Shown: positions 1-8,121 of the stretch, one piece after another
Position numbering within the stretch: position 1 is the first letter of the stretch
Layout: each line of letters opens with the position of its first letter
NCBI GenBank assembly: GCA_964538225.1
Contig: CAZIDW010000048.1
Coordinates: forward strand, 1 to 9,842
Length of the DNA stretch: 9,842 nt
Direction of reading: 5' to 3'
Source: JAFGCR01 sp964538225
Lineage (GTDB): Bacteria > Patescibacteriota > Gracilibacteria > UM-FILTER-43-11
Translations under genes and position numbers: made by a program
Notes under the pieces: generated by a model
What the model was told of the DNA's origin: nothing
Seen by the model: only the letters and a program-made list of their open reading frames with translations
The model's database searches: none

Positions 1-47
1 AACCCTTTTTTGTTCCCCTTATTAGGGGAATTAAGGGGTTGGGCCCC
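1..47. repeat. GC-rich hairpin cluster downstream of the A2M gene
   Basis: A perfect 7-bp stem, TTCCCCT (13-19) with AGGGGAA (24-30), closes a 4-nt TATT loop. The flanks AACCC (1-5) and GGGGTT (35-40) can pair outside it, and GGGG (35-38) can alternatively pair with CCCC (44-47). The CCCCTT...AGGGG pattern resembles a hairpin in the guaB leader near 6552-6568, so it may belong to a dispersed repeat family. No T-tract follows the stem on either strand, so it does not read as a standard intrinsic terminator, although it lies just past the A2M stop codon. It touches the window edge and may be incomplete. Confidence 0.45.
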
Positions 48-79
48 ACGCGCACGTTGTTGGAGAAAAGTAAAAACTA

Positions 80-3000
80 CTACTTCACTTCCAGCCACTC
101 CCCGCCCGTCCGTCCGAACACTTCAGGGAAGTACATCTGGTACGCGGTCGCCGGCAGATGGTGATAGGTGCCGGGCAGACCCGCGCGGACCAGGAAGGAA
201 TACGTGTACACGCCTTTAGGCAGGTAATCGGCAAACAGGAGGACACGGTCGTCGCGGGTTTCACGGTGGTTGAAACGCCACAGCGGATTATCGATCCAGT
301 AATTCTCGCCCGCCTGGTTATACTGCTCCAGCTGATACCGGCGGCTGGTGTCTGCGGTCTCGAGGTTGAAGTTAATGGCCTCGACTCCGGCGGGCAGGCG
401 TTCTTCCACCACCACATAATGCATGTCTTCGGGGACAATAAGATTGAGCTCCCCGCGGTACAGTTCGCCGGAGGTCATGGCATTGACCGCCTTGCCCCCG
501 TCCTCGAATTCATAATACTGGCGGGTGATATGAAAGCCTTTTTCCCGCGGCGGAACCAGTTCGTTGGGTAAATAATAAGTCAGTTCCATATCAAACACCA
601 TCTGGCCGTCGCCGTCTTTTTCAAAGGCCACGGTATTCACATCATCCCCGGTTGCCAAGTCATCCAGCGGGACACGGGCGCTGAAGACCTCGGAAAGATT
701 CCCTGCATCGATGGCGCCTTTCAGCAAAGTACGGCGGTTCAGTTTTGCGGTGAATTCAAAGTCAGCGGCCAGGGCATTCTGGCTGGCCGCGTATTCCAGA
801 GCGGCCATCAGCATCCAGGCGGTTTCCTGCGGGTTTAAAAAAGGCTGTTTAGAGGAATGCGCCAGATAATTGACCATATTGGGCAGGAGCGGATTATCCG
901 TATTATTGCGGTTTAAGGCCATCAGGATTATGGCCGTGGTGCGCCGGTCCGTGTTCAGATCCCACCAGTTCTGTTCTTCCTCCTCGAAATGGATGGTGCG
1001 GTCCTGGACGATCTGATGGCTGACGATCTCGGATTTCAGCCGTTCGATGTAAGGGCCGACACTATACTGGCCCGCGTTATACAGATTCTGCAGTGATATC
1101 AGCATCAATCCCCGCGCATACAGGCTGAGCGCCTCCCGTTCATCAAATAAAGACAGGGTCATGCCGGTATCCCCTTGGCCGATCTCGCTTAAGGCCCATA
1201 ATACGAATGCCCGGTTGTCCGAATGGAGCGCATACCGGCCGGACTGGCTGAGCTGTTGCCATAAATACTGCGAAGCCAGGTTGAAATTGTTCTCGCTGAA
1301 CGTGAAACCGGCGTCCCGGGCCAACTGCTGGGTGTAAAGGATGTAAGCGGTGAGCATGGGGTAACTGCGCGAGGCGCCTTCCCAGAAAGCGTATCCGCCG
1401 TCGAACCGCTGGAAACGGGACAGTTTCTGAAGGGCGTCTTCAATGACAACCGTGACCTCTTCCGCGTTTAACCCCATCAGACCGAAAAGGTCTGTTTCAG
1501 ACTCCGCGTTTTTCGCGGTCACCACGAGCAGCGGAAGGATCCGGCTGGTGATCTGCTCCGCGCAGCCGTACGGATACGCGCGGAGCGCATCGAAAGCTTT
1601 GATAAAACGGGTAATGAGACTGCCCCCCGCCCGGACCTCCAGCCCGCCCATCGACGGCTGAACGCGGTCCGGAATACGGACCTTTTCCGTATGAAGGTTT
1701 CCGGTCGTCCCGTTCACCGCCACTGTTTCCAGAATAGAAAAAGGATGCGCGGGCAGGCGGTATTCCACAATGTCTTCCTCGCTGGAAAAACGAAGTGTCA
1801 GCACCGTATCTTTTGAAACCGGTTCCACAGCCACAGGCCAGTTGACCCGTTCCGTCGCGCCATCCATGACGACAACACTTTTTTCCGACGGGCCTTTCAG
1901 GGTCAGACCATCCGCCGTCAGTTCGACCTTGGTCTTTTTTTCTTCACCAGACTGGTTATGGACCAGGGCGCCGACGGTCAGGGTATCGCCGCTGATCACA
2001 AAACGCGGCAGGACCGATGTGATGGCCACGGGTTTTTTGACCACAAAATCCTCTTTGGCCATGCCGAACTGTTCTTCACCACTGCTGGCCACGGCCCACA
2101 TTTCCCAGGTAGTGAGGTTGTCGGGCGGATCGAAGGTGACTTTGGCGTATCCGCCGTCATCCGTCTCGATCAGCGGGTTAAAATAAGCCGTGTCTTTGAA
2201 TTCCCCGCGTTTTTTATCGAATGTTTTGGCCGCATCGCCCCCGTCGCCGCCTTTGGCGCCTTTGGCCGCCGCCACATCCACGCGGTCCACGTGGAGCGTC
2301 ATGTTGCTGGCGGTGTTGACCTGCAGATCGCGCGGGCCGTAAAAATAATCCAGCGGACTTTGTTTAGTGTTCGCTTTCAGCGCCAGCAGGCTCGCGTCCA
2401 CCACCGCCAATGAGACCACCGACGGCACGGGACGGTTCTGATAATCATATGTATGGATATCAATTTCCACTTTTTCCCCCACCTTATAATGGGGCTGGCT
2501 GGACTCAAGGTCGATCCGGATGCGGTGTTCCCGCCGGCTCACATTGAGTTTGATGATACCCAGCTTGAAATCGGGTTTAACGAGTTCGAAATCAATGGGT
2601 TCCGCCTCGCCGTCCTGCGCCGCCTGGATCGCCTGGTCCACTTCGTCCAGCTCTTCCCGGAGCACCGCGCGTTCGGATTCTTTCTTCGCGATCAGGATGC
2701 GGTTGCGGTTCGCCTCGCTTTCATCCTCCGGATTCTGGAGCGCCGCGATTTCGTCATCAAGCGTTTTGATTTTAAAAGACAGGGCGGCCTTTTGGTTCTG
2801 AAGACGGGTGATATCCTGGTAATCCACAAACTGACGGAAGGCCTCACCAATGTCTTTCATCACCATAACAGTGACATACACATTGGGGGTCATCTGATCG
2901 GTAATAGGGACTTCGATGGTATCGGTATTGGAACGGATATCAATGACTTTATAATGCTGGATCCCGCCCCGTTCATAAGTCACGAGCGCTTTAACGGGGT

Positions 3001-6000
3001 CGTCTTCCGTGCCGTACGGGGATTTGATGAGCACGCGCGCCTTGCCGCCCACAAAGTATTCCGGCTGGTCCGCGACCAGCTCCATACGGTTGTTGTTTTC
3101 ACTGCCCCAGTTCACCCATGAAGTGCTGGACACGTAAAAATTGATCTCCGACAATATCTCACGTCCCCCTTCTTTACCAATCGCCCGGATCAGATAACGG
3201 CCGGGGGGCATTTCCTCGCCGACCTCAAAACGCACGTCAAAAGGTTCGCCGGCAGACAGGATGTTTTTTTCATCAACAAAGGCAAGCTCGCGGACGCTTT
3301 CATTATAAAACGAACCATCCACCCCTTGCTTTTTAACCGTGTTCCATTGTTCCCGGTACAGCTCCAGGGTCAGCCGTTTACCGGCCACGGGTTCCCCTTC
3401 TGTGGACACCGTGAGGACATTCAGCCGGAAACTGTCATGGGGTTCCACGATATAACTTTTGGAATTTAGGCCGATATAATAGGAACCCTGATGCACGATA
3501 AAACTCTCGCGGGCAGCCACTGTTTCCCCGTCCTTGTCCTCGACCTCGGCATTGAGGGTATAAAGATAGCTCTGACCTGCCTCCCCTTCCTGGTCTGCGG
3601 GAAGCCGGAGCGACAGACGGCCGTCGGAATCCAGGGTCTCATCCCCTTCAGCCACGATCTCGGTCTCGGACCGGCAGCCGAACCAGGAACAGCGGAAATG
3701 GGACCAAGTGCCGAACGAGTAATAACCCTTGCCTTTATACCGGTCGAAATAATACGGTTCACGCATCAGGCTCCAGTGCACATCGCCTTCCTGGATCGCG
3801 CCCCCGAAATAATAAGAGGCCTGGACGTCCGCCGGAATCGTGTCTCCTAAATAATAATCCGACTGGTCGCTGAATATTTCGACTTTAAATTTGGGTTTTT
3901 TATACTCCTCGACAAAGAAATGATGGTAAAAACGCTGGCTGGAGTCGCGGCCGACCGTCTCGGCGTACAGATTGTAACGCCCCAGCCGGGCCTTGTCGCT
4001 CAGCTGAAAGGCTCCGTTAAAGGAGCCGTCCGGAAGCAAAAATAATTCTTCGGACTGGATTTCGTTGTATTCCGAATCTTCCAGGACAACGCGGATTTTA
4101 CGGTCTTCCGGCAGACTCAAAGACGCGTCCCTGTCCACGCGGTAAAACCCTTTAAAAAAGAGTTCATCCCCTGGTTTATAAAGCGGGCGTTCGGTGTAAA
4201 GGTAGATACGGGGTTCGCCGTGGCCCACCCACTGGCCGCTGACCTGGTACTGCCACGGCTGGATGCCGCTGCTCCAGTACTGGCCCACCATGGACCACCG
4301 GTCTTCCCCTTCCAGCGTCTTCCGGCCGACCACATACACATTGTCTTCAAAATCTTTGGTGAGTTTATAAAGGCCGTTGCCGTCTGTGACGCCCCGCTGG
4401 AGCTCCCGCCCTTCGGCGGACATGACTTTAAGATCCATCCGGCTGACGGGCTGGCCGGTCTTCAGATCCGTGGCCCAGACCAGAAGGTCGGTTTCTGATT
4501 TTTTAAGCGTCAGCGTGGTATCGCTGATGAAAAACGTCTGGTAAAAACGCCGGGGCTCACCCTTGGAATCCGTGTACTGGCGGGAACTGATCTCGAAGAA
4601 ATAAATGCCTTTTTCAAAATCACGGTCAAAGATCTGCGCCAGATCCAGGTTGAAAAAATGGGATTCATCCAGGTCGCCGCCGACATCGACGGTCGCACGG
4701 AGCGGGTTCGCGCAACGGTATTTATACCAGCTGTAATCTTCGCTGACACTGAAAAATTCCTGTTCGCCCACTCCGCACAGTTTAATACTGGCCTGGGTGA
4801 TGTTGACGGTCTTCACGGGATAGACCGGATCCAGGTCTTCCATAAAAAACCCGAACGGATCACGCGTTAAAAGGCTGAGTGTGGATTTACGGGGCGCGGT
4901 CTTGAACGAGACCTTAAAACCTTTATCAGATGTCTGGCCGTTCCTGTCTTCAAAGGGTGCTTTGAATTCAAAATCATAACGCGAACTGGGTTTAAAGCCA
5001 TAGACGATCTCCGCGTGGCGGTTCTGGTCTGAAAGGTAAACGGTGGGCTCATCGACGGGCGCCGGGGAAAGCGACGCGTGTTTTAAGACCAGCTCTTTGG
5101 TCATCGGAGAGATGAAATCGATGGCCACGTAATCTTTTTTATAATACTGCTCCCCGCGGGCCGGCTGGAAGGAATCGATGCCCGGATGGTCGGCGGTCTT
5201 GAAATGCAGGACAAAATCCTCCGCCATAGGCCGGCCGCCGTACGCGCTGCCGGGTGCAGAGGTGGCCCCCAATAATCCGTCGCTGACCACCAGTTTATAG
5301 TCCTGGTCGAAGCGATACGGGAATTCGGGGCGGAAGACCAGCCGGGTCTTATCGGTTTTGCCGTCTTCATCCGTGCCGTAAACGACTTCGGTGTTGAAAA
5401 AACCGTCCTCGCGCAGGTTCTGGTCCGCGTCCGCGTCGTTGGACGGGTATAAAAGCACGTTATCCCCCGGCCGGATGAAATCCAGTTCCATTTCCTGGTT
5501 GAAACGAAGGGTGATCACGCCGTCCGCCGGAAACACCTCGTTGCCTTCTGCCGGGTCGCTTTCCGTCACGCGCGGGGCATCGGTCGCAAGCTGCCAGGCA
5601 ACGTCTTCCTGTGTCTCGCCTCCATCCAGCGCCCGGATGCCGGCGGGGAGCGTAAGCGTGTAAGTGGTGCCCATGGGCCAGGATTCCGGGATGAACTGGA
5701 ACGCGGTCGTGCCCACCCAGCGGTACGTGCCTTTAACCGGCGGATCGATCTGAAGAGTCGGAAAATCCTGGGAGGCCGCGCTTTCCTCCAGAGTGGTCAG
5801 CGCCCGCATGGGCCTGTCGAACATAACAGTGACGATTTGATCCGGCGGGATGATGAGCGGTTTACTGACCGGAGCGATGATTTCCTCAGCCGATTCATCA
5901 GTTTCTCCGGTGGGGGCTTCAGTAGGGGCTTCATCAGGAAGATAGGGTGAAATAAATTTAACAAACGGCGGTCCGGTGACCACAAAACGGAGATCGATGG

Positions 6001-6382
6001 CCGCGCCCGCCTTTTTCATATAAACGTTTTTGGCGCCGGCGCCGATTACGACTTCATAATCATCCCCGATAGACAGCGGGACGGCCGGATGGTATTCAAG
6101 GGTTTTGGAATCCGGCCAGTGAAATGTACCGGAAAACGACGGGGCCACCGAAAAAGCCTTTTCCACGCTGGAACGGTTCATGGGCTGGCTGAAATGGATG
6201 GTCAGCGGGGCATTAAAAGAAACTTTACGCGTCTCATTCGGCAAATAGCCGTCTTCGATGTCCGGCAGAGGGATCAGGGCGTAGACAATACCGAGAAGCA
6301 ACAGGGCCAAAGCCGCCGTAAGACCCAGCCGTACCATGGGGGACTTAAAATATTTCAGGATTTTTTTAAACCGCCGTTTCAT
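80..6382 (-). CDS. Membrane-anchored thioester alpha-2-macroglobulin with N-terminal Ig-like domains
   Basis: A giant bacterial alpha-2-macroglobulin (2100 aa; E. coli YfhM is about 1650). Proteins of this family sit in the periplasm or on the surface, are cut in a bait region by attacking proteases, and trap them covalently through an internal thioester. Residues 1-17 are strongly basic and about 18-38 form a membrane helix; there is no lipobox Cys, so it looks membrane-anchored rather than a lipoprotein. Four Ig-like (Big_5-type) domains cover roughly 44-135, 172-270, 272-395 and 398-495, with an acidic EAPTEAPT linker near 151-165. Macroglobulin domains follow, including TERPLYKPGDE (from 730) and VEEYKKPKF (from 824). 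A coiled-coil insertion spans about 1191-1256 and a bait-like Lys/Gly/Asp-rich stretch about 1344-1394. FKDTAYFNP and PDNLTTW precede the thioester domain, whose CAEQ motif puts Cys at 1607 and Gln at 1610. The C-terminal family signature includes RDDRVLLFA and PEVFGR. Two TAG stops lie in tandem. There is no Shine-Dalgarno; the start was chosen because it supplies the basic N-terminus. pbpC, its partner in E. coli, is not in the window. Confidence 0.95.
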   Translation of the reverse strand: MKRRFKKILKYFKSPMVRLGLTAALALLLLGIVYALIPLPDIEDGYLPNETRKVSFNAPLTIHFSQPMNRSSVEKAFSVAPSFSGTFHWPDSKTLEYHPAVPLSIGDDYEVVIGAGAKNVYMKKAGAAIDLRFVVTGPPFVKFISPYLPDEAPTEAPTGETDESAEEIIAPVSKPLIIPPDQIVTVMFDRPMRALTTLEESAASQDFPTLQIDPPVKGTYRWVGTTAFQFIPESWPMGTTYTLTLPAGIRALDGGETQEDVAWQLATDAPRVTESDPAEGNEVFPADGVITLRFNQEMELDFIRPGDNVLLYPSNDADADQNLREDGFFNTEVVYGTDEDGKTDKTRLVFRPEFPYRFDQDYKLVVSDGLLGATSAPGSAYGGRPMAEDFVLHFKTADHPGIDSFQPARGEQYYKKDYVAIDFISPMTKELVLKHASLSPAPVDEPTVYLSDQNRHAEIVYGFKPSSRYDFEFKAPFEDRNGQTSDKGFKVSFKTAPRKSTLSLLTRDPFGFFMEDLDPVYPVKTVNITQASIKLCGVGEQEFFSVSEDYSWYKYRCANPLRATVDVGGDLDESHFFNLDLAQIFDRDFEKGIYFFEISSRQYTDSKGEPRRFYQTFFISDTTLTLKKSETDLLVWATDLKTGQPVSRMDLKVMSAEGRELQRGVTDGNGLYKLTKDFEDNVYVVGRKTLEGEDRWSMVGQYWSSGIQPWQYQVSGQWVGHGEPRIYLYTERPLYKPGDELFFKGFYRVDRDASLSLPEDRKIRVVLEDSEYNEIQSEELFLLPDGSFNGAFQLSDKARLGRYNLYAETVGRDSSQRFYHHFFVEEYKKPKFKVEIFSDQSDYYLGDTIPADVQASYYFGGAIQEGDVHWSLMREPYYFDRYKGKGYYSFGTWSHFRCSWFGCRSETEIVAEGDETLDSDGRLSLRLPADQEGEAGQSYLYTLNAEVEDKDGETVAARESFIVHQGSYYIGLNSKSYIVEPHDSFRLNVLTVSTEGEPVAGKRLTLELYREQWNTVKKQGVDGSFYNESVRELAFVDEKNILSAGEPFDVRFEVGEEMPPGRYLIRAIGKEGGREILSEINFYVSSTSWVNWGSENNNRMELVADQPEYFVGGKARVLIKSPYGTEDDPVKALVTYERGGIQHYKVIDIRSNTDTIEVPITDQMTPNVYVTVMVMKDIGEAFRQFVDYQDITRLQNQKAALSFKIKTLDDEIAALQNPEDESEANRNRILIAKKESERAVLREELDEVDQAIQAAQDGEAEPIDFELVKPDFKLGIIKLNVSRREHRIRIDLESSQPHYKVGEKVEIDIHTYDYQNRPVPSVVSLAVVDASLLALKANTKQSPLDYFYGPRDLQVNTASNMTLHVDRVDVAAAKGAKGGDGGDAAKTFDKKRGEFKDTAYFNPLIETDDGGYAKVTFDPPDNLTTWEMWAVASSGEEQFGMAKEDFVVKKPVAITSVLPRFVISGDTLTVGALVHNQSGEEKKTKVELTADGLTLKGPSEKSVVVMDGATERVNWPVAVEPVSKDTVLTLRFSSEEDIVEYRLPAHPFSILETVAVNGTTGNLHTEKVRIPDRVQPSMGGLEVRAGGSLITRFIKAFDALRAYPYGCAEQITSRILPLLVVTAKNAESETDLFGLMGLNAEEVTVVIEDALQKLSRFQRFDGGYAFWEGASRSYPMLTAYILYTQQLARDAGFTFSENNFNLASQYLWQQLSQSGRYALHSDNRAFVLWALSEIGQGDTGMTLSLFDEREALSLYARGLMLISLQNLYNAGQYSVGPYIERLKSEIVSHQIVQDRTIHFEEEEQNWWDLNTDRRTTAIILMALNRNNTDNPLLPNMVNYLAHSSKQPFLNPQETAWMLMAALEYAASQNALAADFEFTAKLNRRTLLKGAIDAGNLSEVFSARVPLDDLATGDDVNTVAFEKDGDGQMVFDMELTYYLPNELVPPREKGFHITRQYYEFEDGGKAVNAMTSGELYRGELNLIVPEDMHYVVVEERLPAGVEAINFNLETADTSRRYQLEQYNQAGENYWIDNPLWRFNHRETRDDRVLLFADYLPKGVYTYSFLVRAGLPGTYHHLPATAYQMYFPEVFGRTGGEWLEVK

Positions 6383-6407
6383 TGGAAAAATCGTTAAGAA
6401 AAGCCAG

Positions 6408-6437
6408 AATATAGTAACACAGATCAGCGGATTTCAC
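6408..6437 (-). promoter_or_regulatory. Weak candidate promoter for the A2M gene
   Basis: On the minus strand GTGAAA (6437-6432) and TATATT (6413-6408) are separated by 18 nt, each matching the sigma70 consensus at 4 of 6 positions. Transcription would start close to 6401, leaving a leader of about 20 nt before the ATG at 6382. This is the best pair seen in the spacer for this strand, but chance matches of this quality are common. Confidence 0.25.
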
Positions 6438-6456
6438 CACCCGCAGTAAAAAAATA

Positions 6457-6484
6457 TTGACTTTATTTAAAAACTATGTAAAAT
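6457..6484 (+). promoter_or_regulatory. Candidate sigma70-type promoter for guaB
   Basis: TTGACT (6457-6462) and TAAAAT (6479-6484) are separated by 16 nt in an AT-rich block, each a 5 of 6 match to consensus. The start of transcription would fall near 6491, giving a leader of about 110 nt that contains the dyad at 6500-6524 and the CCCCT/AGGGG hairpin. It lies in the divergent spacer between the A2M gene and guaB and would also serve the TSUP gene downstream. Confidence 0.55.
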
Positions 6485-6499
6485 AATAGGAAATCGTTT

Positions 6500-6524
6500 T
6501 GTCAACATTCAATCCGCGTTGACA
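6500..6524. promoter_or_regulatory. 25-bp dyad in the guaB leader
   Basis: A perfect 7-bp inverted repeat, TGTCAAC (6500-6506) and GTTGACA (6518-6524), with an 11-nt spacer. It begins about 9 nt after the predicted transcription start, a plausible place for a repressor site or for a leader RNA hairpin. It does not match the E. coli PurR consensus. No protein is assigned to it. Confidence 0.35.
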
Positions 6525-6530
6525 CTGAGG

Positions 6531-6568
6531 CCCTTAGGGGTCAAATCGCTCCCCCTTGTAATGAGGGG
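6531..6568. repeat. CCCCT/AGGGG hairpin element in the guaB leader
   Basis: CCCTTAGGGG (6531-6540) is followed by CCCCT (6552-6556) and AGGGG (6564-6568) around a 7-nt loop. The pattern resembles the hairpin at 13-30. There is no T-tract. If read as protein in the guaB frame it gives an Arg/Pro/Leu/Gly-rich sequence unlike any IMP dehydrogenase N-terminus, which argues that it is untranslated leader and that guaB starts later. Confidence 0.35.
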
Positions 6569-6602
6569 CGGTGACTTCCTTTATATCCATAAATCAACCA
6601 TT

Positions 6603-8090
6603 ATGCCAAAAAGCACTATTCCCCGCTATCTGACATTCGACGATGTCCTGCTCATTCCCAGGTATTCCGAAGTATTGCCGAAACAGACGGACGTAAAGAC
6701 CCGGCTGACCCGCCATATCAAATTGAATCTTCCGCTGGTGAGCGCGGCTATGGACACGGTGACGGAACACAACCTGGCCATCGAACTGGCGTTATTCGGC
6801 GGTATCGGCATCATCCACAAGAACATGACACCGGACCGGCAGGCGGAAGAAGTGGATCTGGTCAAACGCTTTGAAAACGGGTTCATCAAAAATCCCATCT
6901 GCGCCCGGCCGAAGGACACCATCGAAGACATCTACCGCATCCGCGAAAGACATGGCTACAAAGCCGTGCCGGTCACGGACACCGGCGAAGTGAACGGGAA
7001 ACTGCTGGGGCTCATCACAGCCAATGATTATTTTTACCACAAACACCGGAAACTGAAGGTCAAAGACCGCATGACCAAGGTGGAAAAACTGCTGGTGGCC
7101 TGCGAAGGCCTGACGCTGAGCGAAGCCAACGACATTCTTGAGGAAAGCAAACACAGCAAGCTTATTATCGTGAACAGTAAAAAAGACATGAAACTGCGGG
7201 CCCTTGTGACCCGCCGGGACATCGAAAAAAACAAACAGTATCCGGATTCCTGTAAAGACAAAGAAAAACGGCTGCGGGTCGGCGCCGCGGTCGGGCCGGC
7301 CGCCAACATGGAGGAACGGGTGGAAAAGCTGATCCGGGCCGGCGTGGATGTATTGGTGGTGGACACGGCCCACGGCCACAGCAAGGGGGTAATCGACACG
7401 ATTAAATTCATCAAAAAACACCACAAAAAAGTGGAGGTCATCGGCGGGAACATCGCCACCAAAGAAGCCGTGCAGGCGCTCGCCAAAGCCGGCGCGGACG
7501 CGGTAAAAGTAGGCATCGGTCCCGGCTCCATCTGCACCACCCGCGTGGTCACCGGCATCGGCGTCCCGCAGCTGTCCGCCATCATGGAATGCACTGCCGA
7601 AGCCAAAAAACATAAGATCCCCGTCATCGCGGACGGCGGCATCCGGTATTCCGGCGATGTGGCCAAAGCCATTGCCGCGGGCGCCTCTTCGGTGATGATC
7701 GGCAGTCTGTTTGCCGGCACCAAGGAAAGCCCGGGCGAACTGATCTACCATGAAGGGAAAACATTTAAGACCTACCGGGGGATGGGCTCCATGGGGGCCA
7801 TGGGGGCCGGCGGCAAAGAGCGGTACGGCCAGACGGATGTGAAAGAAGAAGCCAAATTCGTTCCCGAAGGAATCGAAGGGCAAATCGTTTACAAAGGCCC
7901 CGTGGCCCACGAGATCTTCCAGCTCATCGGCGGCCTCCGCTCATCCATGGGATACTGTGGAAGCAAAGACATCCCTGCCTACCAGCGCAAAGCCCGGTTT
8001 GTGGAAATCACACCCTCAGGCATGCACGAAAGCCATCCGCACAACATCCAGATCACCAAAGACGCGCCGAATTACAAAACGCGCGGGTAA
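6603..8090 (+). CDS. guaB: IMP dehydrogenase
   Basis: IMP dehydrogenase oxidises IMP to XMP with NAD+, the committed step of guanine nucleotide synthesis, as a cytosolic tetramer or octamer. The 495-residue product is the usual length. It opens with LTFDDVLLIP (10-19), the barrel strand NLPLVSAAMDTVTE (42-55) and GGIGIIHKN. A CBS (Bateman) pair, the usual nucleotide-sensing module, covers about 98-210. The second half of the barrel has DTAHGHS (254-260), GGNIAT (281-286), the catalytic loop GPGSICTTR with Cys311, IMP-binding ADGGIRYSGD (Asp344), YRGMGSMGAM, and the flap Arg407-Tyr408. It ends in SHPHNIQITKDAPNY, typical of the family. The frame is open from a TTG at 6519, but the extra 28 residues read through a hairpin element and are not IMPDH-like, so the ATG at 6603 is preferred. 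No Shine-Dalgarno is visible. guaA, its common neighbour, is absent; the TSUP gene follows after 24 nt. Confidence 0.97.
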   Translation: MPKSTIPRYLTFDDVLLIPRYSEVLPKQTDVKTRLTRHIKLNLPLVSAAMDTVTEHNLAIELALFGGIGIIHKNMTPDRQAEEVDLVKRFENGFIKNPICARPKDTIEDIYRIRERHGYKAVPVTDTGEVNGKLLGLITANDYFYHKHRKLKVKDRMTKVEKLLVACEGLTLSEANDILEESKHSKLIIVNSKKDMKLRALVTRRDIEKNKQYPDSCKDKEKRLRVGAAVGPAANMEERVEKLIRAGVDVLVVDTAHGHSKGVIDTIKFIKKHHKKVEVIGGNIATKEAVQALAKAGADAVKVGIGPGSICTTRVVTGIGVPQLSAIMECTAEAKKHKIPVIADGGIRYSGDVAKAIAAGASSVMIGSLFAGTKESPGELIYHEGKTFKTYRGMGSMGAMGAGGKERYGQTDVKEEAKFVPEGIEGQIVYKGPVAHEIFQLIGGLRSSMGYCGSKDIPAYQRKARFVEITPSGMHESHPHNIQITKDAPNYKTRG

Positions 8091-8093
8091 CAT

Positions 8094-8121
8094 CTGGCAC
8101 CTGACAACTGACCTATGACAG
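8094..8121 (+). repeat. Four degenerate 7-bp units across the guaB-TSUP junction
   Basis: CTGGCAC, CTGACAA, CTGACCT and ATGACAG follow one another without gaps; the last begins with the start codon of the TSUP gene. The consensus is about CTGACAN. The units fill most of the 24-nt spacer where a ribosome binding site would be expected. With four imperfect copies, chance cannot be excluded. Confidence 0.35.

Noticed and set aside
13..30. Intrinsic terminator for the A2M gene
   Set aside because: The stem is good, but in the A2M transcript direction it is followed by an A-rich, not T-rich, stretch.
2453..3121. 222-codon plus-strand open frame inside the A2M gene
   Set aside because: Its composition (Phe, His, Asp, Ile) is that expected from the reverse strand of a biased gene; no motif or start signal supports it.
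6500..6524. Integron attC/attI core site
   Set aside because: The arms end in AAC and GTT as attC boxes do, but GTTGACA breaks the GTTRRRY rule at two positions and there are no inner L boxes.
6519..6602. Upstream TTG start giving guaB 28 extra N-terminal residues
   Set aside because: The extension has no IMPDH similarity, reads through a hairpin repeat and lacks a ribosome binding site. The ATG at 6603 yields the normal family N-terminus.
6792..7910. 372-codon open frame antisense to guaB
   Set aside because: It is His/Phe/Gly-rich, has no recognisable domain and lies wholly inside a clear IMPDH gene, so it is a codon-bias shadow.
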